Shown: piece after piece, positions 27,158 through 36,773 of the stretch | Numbering within the stretch: position 1 is the first letter of the stretch | Layout of the letters: the number at the start of each line of letters is the position of its first letter | Source: Flavobacteriaceae bacterium | Lineage (GTDB): Bacteria > Bacteroidota > Bacteroidia > Flavobacteriales > Flavobacteriaceae | Reading direction: 5' to 3' | Assembly: GCA_021648265.1 (NCBI GenBank) | Contig: JAKITD010000001.1 | Coordinates: 102,446 to 166,445, forward strand | Length of the DNA stretch: 64,000 bases | Translations under genes and position numbers: made by a program | The notes under the pieces: model-generated | Seen by the model: only the letters and a program-made list of their open reading frames with translations | What the model was told of the DNA's origin: nothing | Database searches by the model: none

Positions 27158-28678
27158 TTAATAGTTAGCTATATAATCTTTTACCTTGTTTACAAAAGGA
27201 TACATGACTACGTCTTCTGTAAAGATAGGTACTATTTCTCGAATAGCATCGTACATCTTTTTAGTTTCTGAAGACACTTTATCTTGAACCTTTAAATACT
27301 CAATAGCTTGAACGATGGTGATTAACTCGATAGCAATCACTTCAAAAGAATTCTCGATTACTTTCTTAGTAATTAACGCAGCATTGGTTCCCATACTCAC
27401 AATATCTTGATTGTCATTATTATTAGGAATACTGTGCACGTACATTGGATTGGATAACATTTGGTTTTCTGCCGTAGTAGAAGTTGCCGTAAATTGAACG
27501 CCTTGCATCCCAAAATTTAATCCTAATTTTGCTAAGTTCACAAAAGCAGGTAAACAATCGTTAAGGCGAGGGTTTAACAGATAATTTAATTGCCTTTCTG
27601 CCAGTATAGTCATTTTTGTAACTACTAACTTTAGTTTATCCATTTCTAAGGAAACATAATCACCGTGAAAATTTCCGCCATGATAAACAGTTTCTTTTTC
27701 AACATTTACTATTGGATTATCGTTGGCTGAATTTACTTCTTCAATCAGAATTTTCTCTGTGTGATTCAAAGTATCTAACACAGGCCCTAAAATTTGAGGG
27801 ACACAACGTAAGGAATAATACTCTTGTACTTTTTCTTCAAAAACAGTTACCCCATTATTATCTTTATATAGATGTTGTTCTCGTTTTCTTGTTAAAGTAC
27901 TATCTACTAAATGCTCCCGCATCATTTTTGCTATATTTTGCTGACCTTTATGTTTTTTAGATTCGTTTAATTCGTAAGACAAATGATCGTCATAAGCTTG
28001 TACAATTTCATTAATTGCAGACGAAGCTATAACAGCCCAGTTTAATAATTTTCTAGTATTTACAGTGTTTATTAAGCCTACTCCTGTCATTACCGAGGTT
28101 CCGTTCATCAAGGCAAGTCCTTCTCGTAATTCCACTTTTATAGGCTCAAGATTTTCAATTTTAAAAACTTCTTGTGTTGGCTTCAATTCTCCTTTATAAA
28201 AAACTTCTCCTTCACCAATTAACACCAAAGCCAAATGTGCCAACTGTACCAAATCTCCACTAGCACCAACGCCGCCATGTTCAAAAATTAACGGTGTAAT
28301 ATCTCGATTAATCAATTCTGTCATTAAATGAATTACAGAAATATGAACCCCCGAATTTCCCAAACACAACGTATTTAATCTCGCCAACATAGCAGCCTTT
28401 ACACATTGTGGTGGAAGCGGATTTCCTGTTCCTGATGCGTGACTTCTAATTAAGTTATATTGAAGTTGAATGCGTTCAGAATCTTGTATTTTATATTGTG
28501 CCATCGGACCAAAGCCAGTATTCACTCCATAAATAGTTTTATTTTCTGAAAACTTTTTTAAAAACTGAAAACTTTCTGTCACTCTATCTACAATTGTCTC
28601 GTCTATTTGAAGTGCATCTCCTTTAAAAACCACCTCTTTAAAACGCTCAATATCTAAACTTCCTTTGTCCTTTAACAT
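27158..28678 (-). CDS. Aromatic amino acid ammonia-lyase, probably tyrosine ammonia-lyase
   Basis: 506 residues with Ala139-Ser140-Gly141 in GGVGASGDLVQLAHL, the tripeptide that forms the MIO cofactor, and catalytic Tyr50 in IYGVNTGFGP. The C-terminal NPMYVHSIPNNNDNQD is a strong family block. It resembles the well-known tyrosine ammonia-lyase encoded in the Flavobacterium johnsoniae flexirubin cluster. Deamination of tyrosine would give 4-coumarate, the aryl polyene starter. The selectivity position reads RSHASG, closer to histidine ammonia-lyases, so substrate choice is inferred mainly from similarity and context. It is the first gene of the minus-strand operon. Confidence 0.88.
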   Translation of the reverse strand: MLKDKGSLDIERFKEVVFKGDALQIDETIVDRVTESFQFLKKFSENKTIYGVNTGFGPMAQYKIQDSERIQLQYNLIRSHASGTGNPLPPQCVKAAMLARLNTLCLGNSGVHISVIHLMTELINRDITPLIFEHGGVGASGDLVQLAHLALVLIGEGEVFYKGELKPTQEVFKIENLEPIKVELREGLALMNGTSVMTGVGLINTVNTRKLLNWAVIASSAINEIVQAYDDHLSYELNESKKHKGQQNIAKMMREHLVDSTLTRKREQHLYKDNNGVTVFEEKVQEYYSLRCVPQILGPVLDTLNHTEKILIEEVNSANDNPIVNVEKETVYHGGNFHGDYVSLEMDKLKLVVTKMTILAERQLNYLLNPRLNDCLPAFVNLAKLGLNFGMQGVQFTATSTTAENQMLSNPMYVHSIPNNNDNQDIVSMGTNAALITKKVIENSFEVIAIELITIVQAIEYLKVQDKVSSETKKMYDAIREIVPIFTEDVVMYPFVNKVKDYIANY

Positions 28679-28726
28679 TTAATAATTATTGAATGATTTT
28701 AGGATTAAAATCATTAATTTAGTATG

Positions 28727-28734
28727 CAAATTTA
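28727..28734 (-). promoter_or_regulatory. Possible -7 box for the pigment operon
   Basis: Reads TAAATTTG on the minus strand, a full match to TAnnTTTG, 49 bases before the ammonia-lyase ATG. No clear TTG was found 17-23 bases upstream, where the divergent halogenase start lies. The 86-bp spacer serves both directions, so the two transcripts probably start close together. Confidence 0.45.
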
Positions 28735-28764
28735 ATACAATTTTAAAAACTAAAATAAACTATT

Positions 28765-30009
28765 TTGAAAGATACCATAATTGATGTTTTAATCATCGGC
28801 GCAGGTCCATCTGGCTGTATTGCTGCCTCTTATTTAAACAATAATAAGATGAACATAAAAGTAGTTGAAAAAAACAAGTTCCCGAGATTTGTTATCGGCG
28901 AAAGTTTATTGCCACGATGTATGGATCATTTTGAGGAAGCTGGTCTCCTAGAGTGTTTAAAAAAGAGAAACTATGAAGTTAAAAAAGGAGCTCGTTTTAT
29001 AAAAGGTGATGTAATTTGCGAGTTTGATTTTAGCAAAAAACATACACCAGGTTGGGATTGGACATGGCAAGTACCGAGAGCAGATTTTGATAATACCTTA
29101 GCTAATGAACTAATAAAAAATGGTGTAGATTTAAAATTTGAACACGAAGTTGTTGCGGTTTCGTTTGATGAAAACGGAATTTCAACCACTACTATAAAAG
29201 ATGAAAACGGAAACAATTACACAATAAGAGCAAAAAAAATTATAGATTCTAGTGGCTACGGAAGGGTTTTACCAAGACTTTTAGATTTAAGTTTGCCTTC
29301 AGAATTACCAAAACACTCATCTGTTTTTACTCACGTGAAAGATTTAAATCGCCCCAAAGGCTATCAAGGAACAAGAATCTCGTTTGATATCACAGATACA
29401 AACACTTGGCTTTGGGTGATTCCTTTTAAAGACAATACCACAAGCATAGGCTATGTTGGGACTACAGAATATTTGGAATCTTTTAAAGGAAATACAACTG
29501 ATAAATTAAAAGCAATGGTTCGAGAATCCGATTTCTTTAAGGATCGTTTTGAAGGAATTGATTATTCGTTTGACCCTATAATGATAAAAAACTATTCTAT
29601 TTCGGTAAAACAACTCTTCGGAAATGGTTATGCTTTAACTGGCAACAGTACTGAGTTTTTAGATCCTGTTTTTTCATCGGGAGTAACTTTTGCTACAGAA
29701 TCTGCCTTATTAGCTGCTAAATTAACCACCAAAGAAATTAATGGAGAAATTGTAGATTGGCAAAAAGATTATGCCGAATATATTTTAGAGGGCGTCAACG
29801 TTTTTGCTTCGTATGTTAAGGAATGGTATTCTGGAAACCTTCAAACCTTGTTTTTCCACCGACCTGAGAACCCAGAAATAAAAAAACAAATTTGCGCTGT
29901 ATTAGCTGGTTATGTTTGGGATAAAAGCAATCCGTTTGTGAAAAAACATAAACGAATTATTAGTACTATGGCACATCTAATTAATATGAAAAATAAAGAA
30001 ACCGAGTAA
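28765..30009 (+). CDS. FAD-dependent halogenase/monooxygenase-like protein
   Basis: 414 residues from a TTG start; no ATG or GTG precedes the FAD motif IIGAGPSGCIAASYL and the next Met is beyond it, so TTG is preferred. It has the flavin halogenase hallmarks GxGxxG (residues 12-17) and WxWxIP (WLWVIP in NTWLWVIPFKD), plus GESLLPRCMDHFEEAGL and a lysine-rich VKKGARF segment near where the active-site Lys usually falls. Some flexirubin-type pigments are chlorinated, so ring halogenation is the leading idea, though a related hydroxylase is possible. It is the only plus-strand gene of the cluster. Confidence 0.8.
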   Translation: MKDTIIDVLIIGAGPSGCIAASYLNNNKMNIKVVEKNKFPRFVIGESLLPRCMDHFEEAGLLECLKKRNYEVKKGARFIKGDVICEFDFSKKHTPGWDWTWQVPRADFDNTLANELIKNGVDLKFEHEVVAVSFDENGISTTTIKDENGNNYTIRAKKIIDSSGYGRVLPRLLDLSLPSELPKHSSVFTHVKDLNRPKGYQGTRISFDITDTNTWLWVIPFKDNTTSIGYVGTTEYLESFKGNTTDKLKAMVRESDFFKDRFEGIDYSFDPIMIKNYSISVKQLFGNGYALTGNSTEFLDPVFSSGVTFATESALLAAKLTTKEINGEIVDWQKDYAEYILEGVNVFASYVKEWYSGNLQTLFFHRPENPEIKKQICAVLAGYVWDKSNPFVKKHKRIISTMAHLINMKNKETE

Positions 30010-30023
30010 AATTCGGCTTCTTT
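29995..30023. terminator. Bidirectional terminator overlapping the halogenase stop codon
   Basis: Inverted repeat with 11-base arms (29995-30005 and 30013-30023), one mismatch on the plus strand that becomes U-G on the other, and a 7-base loop. The loop contains the halogenase TAA. T-rich tails follow on both strands, so it can also end the convergent gene at 30046-30663. Confidence 0.7.
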
Positions 30024-30045
30024 ATTTAACAAAAAGGGCTATCTC

Positions 30046-30663
30046 TTATTTATATGCTTTTTTTAACAATAAGCCTACTAATGATTTTCCTGTTTTCGCA
30101 TATCCTTCACCTATGCGATCTTCATTACTAAAACTACCCATGTAAGAATCACCAGGAGCTTTATCAGCAGTGATTTCTAGCAACACTTTGTCTCTATTTG
30201 CTGTTTCAACAAATTTAAGAATTGTACTTACTTTTGCACCTTTTTTCATGACACCCACATTATAACCAGGGTAAATCCATACGGTCTCAACAATTAAAGT
30301 ATATTTAGCTTCCGTTAAATCCTGAAAGAAAAAAGCATCTATTTTTTCTTTTTTCAAATATCTATTTACTAATTCTAAAAATTTTGGAGCATAAACAAGT
30401 TCTCTACTTGCTATCCATTTTTTTTCCCAAGCCTTTCCAACTCCTCTAGATTTTTCTTCTAGTTTTGCAGAGCGTTCTTTCATATACTCTTCATTAGTCT
30501 TATTATCATTATAGATTGTCATATTATCATAGACAAACTCTACATTAATTTCTTTTTGACCTTTAAGGAAAGAAAAGTCTCCTCCTTTTTGAACTTTCAT
30601 TTTTTGACCAAACGAAAATATGGTTATCGTTAACGCTAAGATAAATGTGATTTGTTTTTTCAT
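30046..30663 (-). CDS. Secreted protein of unknown function
   Basis: 205 residues with a signal peptide (MKKQITFILALTITIFSFGQ). The mature region begins with FSFLKGQKEINVEFVYDNM, contains TEAKYTLIVETVWIYPGYNVG, and ends in a glycine and lysine rich tail. The pattern is beta-rich and typical of Bacteroidota periplasmic proteins, but no family was recognised. It is a single gene, convergent with the halogenase and separated from mutS by 60 bp. Confidence 0.75.
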   Translation of the reverse strand: MKKQITFILALTITIFSFGQKMKVQKGGDFSFLKGQKEINVEFVYDNMTIYNDNKTNEEYMKERSAKLEEKSRGVGKAWEKKWIASRELVYAPKFLELVNRYLKKEKIDAFFFQDLTEAKYTLIVETVWIYPGYNVGVMKKGAKVSTILKFVETANRDKVLLEITADKAPGDSYMGSFSNEDRIGEGYAKTGKSLVGLLLKKAYK

Positions 30664-30723
30664 TATAAATGTTTAGTTTTTTGTAAAGGTAATTAATATT
30701 ATTGTAAGTAAAATTTCATCTAA

Positions 30724-33354
30724 TTATTTACTTTTAAATTTCGCTTTCGGCTGAAGCATTCTTTTTATTTCATTTAGCTTCATCAATGCTTCCACTGGCG
30801 TTAAGGTGTCGATGTCAATACCTAATATTTCTTCTTTTATCCCCTCTAAAAGCGGATCATCTAACTGAAAAAAACTAAGTTGCATTTCATCTTTTGCGAT
30901 AGCTTTCATTTCTTCGGTAAGCTCTTCAGAAGAATGTGACTTCTCTAAACGTTTTAATATTTTATTAGCACGATCCAACACCGCTTGCGGCATTCCAGCC
31001 ATTTTCGCAACGTGAATTCCGAAGCTATGATGCGATCCTCCTGGCACTAACTTTCTAAGAAAAAGTACATTGTCTTTCAATTCTTTTACCGAAACATTGT
31101 AGTTTTTAATCCTATCAAAAGTTTCGGTCATTTCATTAAGTTCATGGTAATGTGTTGCGAATAAAGTTTTTGCTTTTGAAGGATGTTCATGTAAATATTC
31201 GCTAATTGCCCAAGCGATTGAAATTCCATCGTAGGTACTGGTTCCTCTTCCTATTTCGTCTAAAAGCACCAAACTTCTGTCCGAAATATTATTTAAAATA
31301 CTAGCAGCTTCGTTCATTTCGACCATAAAAGTAGATTCGCCCATCGAGATATTATCGCTTGCTCCCACTCTGGTAAAAATCTTATCTACCACTCCCAGTC
31401 GAGCAGCTTTTGCAGGGACAAAACTTCCTATTTGTGCCATTAAAACAATGAGTGCTGTTTGCCGAAGTATCGCAGATTTACCACTCATATTCGGACCCGT
31501 AATCATAATAATTTGCTGCATCTCCCGATCCAAATACACATCATTGGCAATAAAAGGTTGGTCCGGAGGCAATTGTTTTTCGATTACTGGATGCCTTCCT
31601 TCCTTTATATCAATTTCGAAAGTATCGTCTAATAAAGGTCGGGAATAGTTAGATTCTTTTGCATTTGACGCGAAGGAACACAAACAATCCAACTCGCCAA
31701 TGAGTCGTGCATTTTGTTGCACCTGACCTATAAACTGAAGCATCCATTCAATTAGTTTACTAAATATTTCTTGCTCTAAAATGCCTATTTTTTCTTCGGC
31801 TCCTAGAATTTTTGTTTCGTATTCTTTGAGCTCTTCAGTAATATAACGTTCTGCATTTACTAGGGTTTGCTTCCGAATCCATTCTTCAGGAACTTTGTCT
31901 TTATGTGTGTTTCTAACTTCTATATAATATCCAAAAACGTTGTTGGAAGCAATTTTTAAAGAAGAAATTCCGGTGCGTTCTGTTTCTCTTTTCAACATCG
32001 AGTTCAGGTAATCCTTCCCTCCTTTTGCGATACTTCTTAGTTCGTCTAATTCTTCCGAAACTCCGGGTGCAATCGCATTTCCTTTTTGAATATTTACAGG
32101 TGATTCTTCATTTAAAGTGGCTTTTATTTTTTCTCGAAGCAAGTCACAATCTTGTAATTGCTCACCAATAATTTTAATAGATTCGTTATCGGCTTTTTGT
32201 GCTTGAGCCTTAATAGGAATAATGGCTTCCAAGGAATTTTTAAGCTGAATGACTTCCCTTGGACTTACTTTTCCAGTAGCAACTTTAGAAATCAATCGTT
32301 CGATGTCACCAATTCGTTTTATATGCTGCTGAATATTCTCTAAAACGGAAGGATTTTCCAACAAATAACTCACCACCTCGTGACGCGTAATAATTTTGTC
32401 TTTGTTTTTTAATGGAAGGGCAATCCAACGTTTTAAAAGCCGTCCTCCCATAGGCGAAATGGTCTTGTCAATCACATCCAATAAAGTCACTGCATTTTGA
32501 GATTTAGAATGATACAATTCTAAATTTCCGATGGTAAAACGATCCATCCAAACATATTCATTTTCGGCAATTCTTGAAATTTTTGCGATGTGCTGCAACT
32601 TATCGTGACGGGTTTCTCCTAGATAATGAAGTGCCGCTCCAGCTGCTATAATTCCTGATTCTAAATGCTCAATTCCGAAGCCTTTAAGCGAAGTAGTTTT
32701 AAAATGATTGTTTAAAGTTTCGGTAGCATAATCGGTTTGAAACACCCAATCTTCTAGATGAAAAACATGAAAATTATCGCCAAAGGTTTCAGAAAACAAC
32801 TTTCTTTTTTGCTTAGAGAATAACACTTCCGAAGGGCTAAAATTCTGAAGTAATTTATCAATATATTCCGCAGATCCTTGTGAAGTTAAAAATTCTCCTG
32901 TAGAAACATCTAAAAAAGAAACACCAATTTCTTCTTTCTTGGAAGTGGAACCAAAATGAATCGCTGCTAAAAAATTATTAGATTTTGATTGTAAAATATC
33001 ATCGCTTAAAGCAACTCCCGGAGTTACCAATTCGGTAACCCCCCGTTTTACAATAGTCTTGGTTTGCTTAGGGTCTTCTAATTGATCGCAAATGGCGACA
33101 CGGCAACCTGCCATCACCAACTTTGGTAAATAGGTATTTAAGGAATGATGTGGAAACCCTGCCAATTCAATCTTCTCGCCATTACCTCCGTTATTTCTAG
33201 CAGTTAATGTAATGTTTAATATTCCTGCAGCTTTGATAGCATCTTCTCCAAAGGTTTCGTAAAAATCGCCCACACGAAATAATAATAAAGCATCTGGATA
33301 TTTCGCCTTGATGCTATTGTATTGCTTCATTAAAGGGGTTACTTTCTTTACCAT
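30724..33354 (-). CDS. mutS: DNA mismatch repair ATPase MutS
   Basis: 876 residues. The mismatch-reading motif F31-Y-E33 is in [11 protein letters not shown], the Walker A is [13 protein letters not shown], Walker B is [16 protein letters not shown], and [12 protein letters not shown] completes the ATPase. All five MutS domains appear to be present at the usual length. It recognises base mismatches and small loops. It is transcribed away from the T9SS gene at 33507 and appears to be a single-gene unit. Confidence 0.98.
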   Translation of the reverse strand: MVKKVTPLMKQYNSIKAKYPDALLLFRVGDFYETFGEDAIKAAGILNITLTARNNGGNGEKIELAGFPHHSLNTYLPKLVMAGCRVAICDQLEDPKQTKTIVKRGVTELVTPGVALSDDILQSKSNNFLAAIHFGSTSKKEEIGVSFLDVSTGEFLTSQGSAEYIDKLLQNFSPSEVLFSKQKRKLFSETFGDNFHVFHLEDWVFQTDYATETLNNHFKTTSLKGFGIEHLESGIIAAGAALHYLGETRHDKLQHIAKISRIAENEYVWMDRFTIGNLELYHSKSQNAVTLLDVIDKTISPMGGRLLKRWIALPLKNKDKIITRHEVVSYLLENPSVLENIQQHIKRIGDIERLISKVATGKVSPREVIQLKNSLEAIIPIKAQAQKADNESIKIIGEQLQDCDLLREKIKATLNEESPVNIQKGNAIAPGVSEELDELRSIAKGGKDYLNSMLKRETERTGISSLKIASNNVFGYYIEVRNTHKDKVPEEWIRKQTLVNAERYITEELKEYETKILGAEEKIGILEQEIFSKLIEWMLQFIGQVQQNARLIGELDCLCSFASNAKESNYSRPLLDDTFEIDIKEGRHPVIEKQLPPDQPFIANDVYLDREMQQIIMITGPNMSGKSAILRQTALIVLMAQIGSFVPAKAARLGVVDKIFTRVGASDNISMGESTFMVEMNEAASILNNISDRSLVLLDEIGRGTSTYDGISIAWAISEYLHEHPSKAKTLFATHYHELNEMTETFDRIKNYNVSVKELKDNVLFLRKLVPGGSHHSFGIHVAKMAGMPQAVLDRANKILKRLEKSHSSEELTEEMKAIAKDEMQLSFFQLDDPLLEGIKEEILGIDIDTLTPVEALMKLNEIKRMLQPKAKFKSK

Positions 33355-33455
33355 TTCTATAAATAATCTGAATAGGCTAAAGTAGAAAAATACTTCTTTT
33401 CATTAAAATCCTTTTCATCTGAATTATTGAGTTTTATCAACAATTTTGGAAATTG

Positions 33456-33463
33456 TACTTTTG
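33456..33463 (+). promoter_or_regulatory. Possible -7 box for the delta-60 repeat protein gene
   Basis: TACTTTTG fits TAnnTTTG and lies 43 bases before the ATG at 33507. The best upstream TTG is 26 bases away, longer than usual, so the call is moderate. Confidence 0.4.
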
Positions 33464-33506
33464 TATTTATTGAGTTTAATAAGCTTCATCAAAATTACAA
33501 AACCAT

Positions 33507-35045
33507 ATGAAAAATTTAAATAAGATTATCAATTTGTTTTTTAGTCTATTCTCACTTGTTTCGTTCGGTCAAGAAGGAAACCTGGATACTACTTTTGGAG
33601 ATAATGGAATAAAATTATTTTCAATAGAAAGTGAAAGCACAAGAGGGAGAAAATTACTTGTACTTGAAGATAATTCAATAATTCTAGGAATAAGAAGCGA
33701 AATTAACGCAAGCAATCCAACAGGATTCTATATATACAAATTGCTTGAAAATGGTGATATAGATCTCAATTTTGGTCAAAATGGTTATTTATATTTTTCA
33801 AATGGTAATAACGGTAATTCTTTTTTTGGAGAAATAGTCAAACAAAGTGATGGTAAATTATTATTAAAATGCTCAATAGATGGTGATTCTAAGCTGGTGC
33901 GTTTTTACCAAAATGGAGATTTTGATTTAACATATGGTATTAATGGAATTCAAAGCATTGATGGGGGAGGAAATATTGCATTACAATCAACAGGGAAAGT
34001 CGTTGTTGCTAGCCAATTCTACGATGGTTATAATAATTTATATAAATTCTTAAGATACAATATAGATGGTTCTTTAGATTTATCGTTTGGCAATAACGGT
34101 ATTATTATCACAGATATAACAGATTTTAGATTTGATTTACGTGCGGCAATAAAAATTCAAGATGATGATAAAATCATTGCTGTTGGGAGATCTTATGATG
34201 CTGGAGATGATTATCATCCAGTAATAACACGGTTTACAGAAGATGGTTTTTTGGATGCTTCATTTGGTGATAACGGAACCGTTATTTCTACTTTTAGTAC
34301 AGAATCAGAACTTGGAGAATTTAATGAGGTTGATTTACATAATGAACAAATAATTGTTGGCGGAAACTACCATTATAGTGGTGGTACTGGAGGGTTTGGA
34401 GGTTTGAAACCAGCTGTAATAAGGTTTAATATGGACGGAACCTATGATGTTTCATTTGGGAACCAAGGAAAAGTTGTTTTAGAAACTTTGTATAATGCAA
34501 ATGACTATCTAAGAACAATGAAAGTGCAATCTAATGGTAAAATATTAATAGGTGGTGGAGCTTCTTTTTCGTTTCCTCTTACGCAAACTAATTTTTTTAT
34601 TACTAAATTAAACCAGAATGGAAATTTAGATTCAAATTTTGGATATAATGGTGTATTTGTAACAAGTTTTAATAATTCGAATTCGAATTATGTTACTGAC
34701 TTAGAATTACAAGAAAATGGAGAAATTTTAGCTTTAGGAGTTACTAGGGATAGTAATAATGAATTTAGAAATGCTATTATTTGTAGGTTAAATAACGAAA
34801 CACTAAGTACCATTGATTTTGATAGTATTAAAAATTTTTCTCTATATCCTAATCCCGTAAAAGATCTATTATTTATTAAAACTCAAACTCAAAATATGAT
34901 TGTAAAGATTTATTCTTTACAAGGACAACTTATAAAGGAAAGCTCTAATAATAGTTTAGATGTTTCAGAATTAAATACAGGTTTGTATTTTGTGCAAATT
35001 AACGATAAAGGTAATATAATTACAAAGAAATTTATTAAAGAGTAA
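33507..35045 (+). CDS. Secreted delta-60 repeat protein with T9SS type A sorting tail
   Basis: 512 residues with signal peptide (up to FGQ, about residue 22) and at least seven copies of a 50-60-residue repeat marked by LDxxFGxxG (LDTTFGDNGI, LDLSFGNNGI, LDASFGDNGT, YDVSFGNQGK, LDSNFGYNGV). The final 75 residues form a type IX secretion tail: FSLYPNPVKDLLFI, then IYSLQGQLI, then LNTGLYFVQI and a basic end. The protein should cross the outer membrane through the T9SS and either stay on the surface or be released. The repeat is probably a beta-propeller-like adhesive unit; the ligand is unknown. Confidence 0.92.
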   Translation: MKNLNKIINLFFSLFSLVSFGQEGNLDTTFGDNGIKLFSIESESTRGRKLLVLEDNSIILGIRSEINASNPTGFYIYKLLENGDIDLNFGQNGYLYFSNGNNGNSFFGEIVKQSDGKLLLKCSIDGDSKLVRFYQNGDFDLTYGINGIQSIDGGGNIALQSTGKVVVASQFYDGYNNLYKFLRYNIDGSLDLSFGNNGIIITDITDFRFDLRAAIKIQDDDKIIAVGRSYDAGDDYHPVITRFTEDGFLDASFGDNGTVISTFSTESELGEFNEVDLHNEQIIVGGNYHYSGGTGGFGGLKPAVIRFNMDGTYDVSFGNQGKVVLETLYNANDYLRTMKVQSNGKILIGGGASFSFPLTQTNFFITKLNQNGNLDSNFGYNGVFVTSFNNSNSNYVTDLELQENGEILALGVTRDSNNEFRNAIICRLNNETLSTIDFDSIKNFSLYPNPVKDLLFIKTQTQNMIVKIYSLQGQLIKESSNNSLDVSELNTGLYFVQINDKGNIITKKFIKE

Positions 35046-35587
35046 TGAAAAACAGAAAACTAAAAAACAAAGAATTAATTCGGAAAAACACGGAAGATTT
35101 TAAAGCTTCCAAAAAAACTCCTTTGATTATTATTCTTGATAATATAAGAAGTCTTAATAATATTGGTTCTGTTTTTCGTACTGCCGATGCGTTTCTAATT
35201 CAGAAGATTTATCTCTGCGGAATTACAGCAAAACCACCTCATAAAGATATTCATAAAACGGCTTTGGGTGCAACCGATAGTGTGGATTGGGAATATGTGG
35301 AAAACACGATGGATTTGGTTGAAAAATTGAAATCTGAAAATGTACATATTGCAAGTATTGAGCAAGCAGAAGATTCCGTTTCTCTTGAAAAATTTACCAC
35401 AAAAGAAGATACTACTTATGCCATTATCTTCGGTAACGAAGTAAAAGGGGTTTCGCAAGAAGTAGTTTCGGTAAGTGATACGGTAATTGAAATTCCACAA
35501 TATGGCACTAAACATTCACTTAATATATCGGTGAGTTGCGGTGTGGTGGTTTGGGATTTGTTTGTGAAAATTAGCAGTAGGCTTTAA
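35045..35587 (+). CDS. TrmH/SpoU-family RNA 2'-O-methyltransferase
   Basis: 180 residues of the SPOUT fold. Motif 1 is NIRSLNNIGSVFRTADAF, motif 2 is AIIFGNEVKGVS, and motif 3 is IPQYGTKHSLNISVSCGV with the catalytic Asn and Ser region. It probably methylates a ribose in tRNA or rRNA, but the exact target cannot be set from sequence. The start overlaps the stop of the delta-60 gene by 1 bp, so the pair is co-transcribed although unrelated. Confidence 0.93.
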   Translation: MKNRKLKNKELIRKNTEDFKASKKTPLIIILDNIRSLNNIGSVFRTADAFLIQKIYLCGITAKPPHKDIHKTALGATDSVDWEYVENTMDLVEKLKSENVHIASIEQAEDSVSLEKFTTKEDTTYAIIFGNEVKGVSQEVVSVSDTVIEIPQYGTKHSLNISVSCGVVVWDLFVKISSRL

Positions 35588-35610
35588 GCTGTATGCAATA
35601 GGCTAAAAAA

Positions 35611-35637
35611 CTGAAGCGGAACTTCGGCTCCGCTCAG
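35611..35637. terminator. GC-rich hairpin between convergent genes
   Basis: Arms CTGAAGCGGA and TCCGCTCAG pair with one bulged A, and the loop contains CTTCGG. It lies between the TrmH-type gene (stop 35587) and the folK fusion (stop 35646). There is no clear U tract, so termination on either strand is only plausible. Confidence 0.4.
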
Positions 35638-35645
35638 TAAACATT

Positions 35646-36773
35646 TTAATTCAATATTTCTTTTAAAACCTTTAAATAATCTTCTCGGTTATTTACAAAA
35701 TCTATTTTAGAAATATCGATAATTTTAATGTTATCGCTGTGTTGACTTCGAATAAACTCCATATACCCTTTATTGATTTTCTGAAGATATTCAGCTTCTA
35801 TTTCTTGTTCAAAATCTCTTCCTCGTTTTTTAATATTTTCTAATAATCGTTCTGTGTTTTGGTATAAGTACACATACACATCTGGGCTTGGAAGCTCCTT
35901 ATGCATTAAATGAAATAGTTTTTTATACAAAACAAACTCTTCTTCTTGAAGGGTAATCTTTGCGAAAATTAACGATTTATAAGCATCGTAATCCCCAATT
36001 ACATTTTCTTTAAATAAATCGTATTGGGTTAAATCGTCTAATAATTGTTGGTAACGATCTGCTAAAAAAGACATCTCTAACGGAAATGCAAAACGATCCG
36101 GCTCCTTATAAAATTTTGGTAAAAACGGATTTTCTTTAAACCGTTCCAATACCAATTTTGCGTTAAAATCGGATGCCATTTGTGTGGCTAAACTTGTTTT
36201 ACCAGCACCAATATTCCCTTCAATAGCAACGTATCTATATTTTGAAATGTCGTAATCTAACACAGGATTCCGAAGCCATTTAGATTGTTTAATCAATTCA
36301 CTCTCATCGTTGGTTTCTTCTAACAAATCTCCTAAACTTTTTTGAAGTTTTGGATGTTGAAATTCTGGAGAAATAGCTGCCAATGGTTGCAATACAAACT
36401 TTCTGTTTTGTAGTCTTGGATGTGGAACTTCTAAGGTTTTTGTTTTAATTATTTTATCATCATAAAACAAAATATCAATATCTATAGGACGTGATGTATT
36501 TCCTTCTTCTTCAGACCGAATTCTTCCTAACTTTTTTTCTATGGAGAGGATGGTTTTTAAAGTTTTTTCAACAGAATAAATACTCTCCACTAATACCACA
36601 CAATTTAAAAAATCATCACCTTCAAAACCCATTGCTGGAGTTTGGTAAACAGGTGACATTTTAAGTATAGAACCCAATTCTTCAAAAATAGCAGTTACTG
36701 CGCTTTGAAGAAATTCAAATTTATTACCTAAATTGCTTCCTAAAGAAAGGTGTATTTTGTGTTTTTGTTTGAT
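35646..36773 (-). CDS. folK: FolK (HPPK) - deoxynucleoside kinase fusion, start codon uncertain
   Basis: Two domains. An N-terminal 6-hydroxymethyl-7,8-dihydropterin pyrophosphokinase (IHLSLGSNLGNK, then RPIDIDILFYDD and PHPRLQNRKFVL) is fused to a C-terminal deoxynucleoside kinase (P-loop EGNIGAGKTSLA, then FLADRYQQL and YLYQNTERLLENIKKRGR). The fusion is known in Bacteroidota. The conserved LSLGSN block is upstream of the first TTG (36677), and no ATG, GTG or TTG precedes it after the in-frame TAA at 36886-36888 region boundary near 36786-36788. The best start is ATC at 36773 (ATC AAA CAA AAA), giving 375 residues. See findings. Confidence 0.85.
   Translation of the reverse strand: MKQKHKIHLSLGSNLGNKFEFLQSAVTAIFEELGSILKMSPVYQTPAMGFEGDDFLNCVVLVESIYSVEKTLKTILSIEKKLGRIRSEEEGNTSRPIDIDILFYDDKIIKTKTLEVPHPRLQNRKFVLQPLAAISPEFQHPKLQKSLGDLLEETNDESELIKQSKWLRNPVLDYDISKYRYVAIEGNIGAGKTSLATQMASDFNAKLVLERFKENPFLPKFYKEPDRFAFPLEMSFLADRYQQLLDDLTQYDLFKENVIGDYDAYKSLIFAKITLQEEEFVLYKKLFHLMHKELPSPDVYVYLYQNTERLLENIKKRGRDFEQEIEAEYLQKINKGYMEFIRSQHSDNIKIIDISKIDFVNNREDYLKVLKEILN

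Noticed and set aside
27158..28678. Histidine ammonia-lyase of histidine breakdown
   Set aside because: No hut genes are nearby, and context and family blocks (NPMYVHSIPNNNDNQD) fit the flexirubin tyrosine lyases.
33507..35045. Repeats at the delta-60 gene as a CRISPR-like array
   Set aside because: The repeats are protein-level, of variable DNA sequence, inside one long reading frame.
36675..36677. TTG start for the FolK fusion
   Set aside because: It would remove the conserved LSLGSN block at the N-terminus of the FolK domain.
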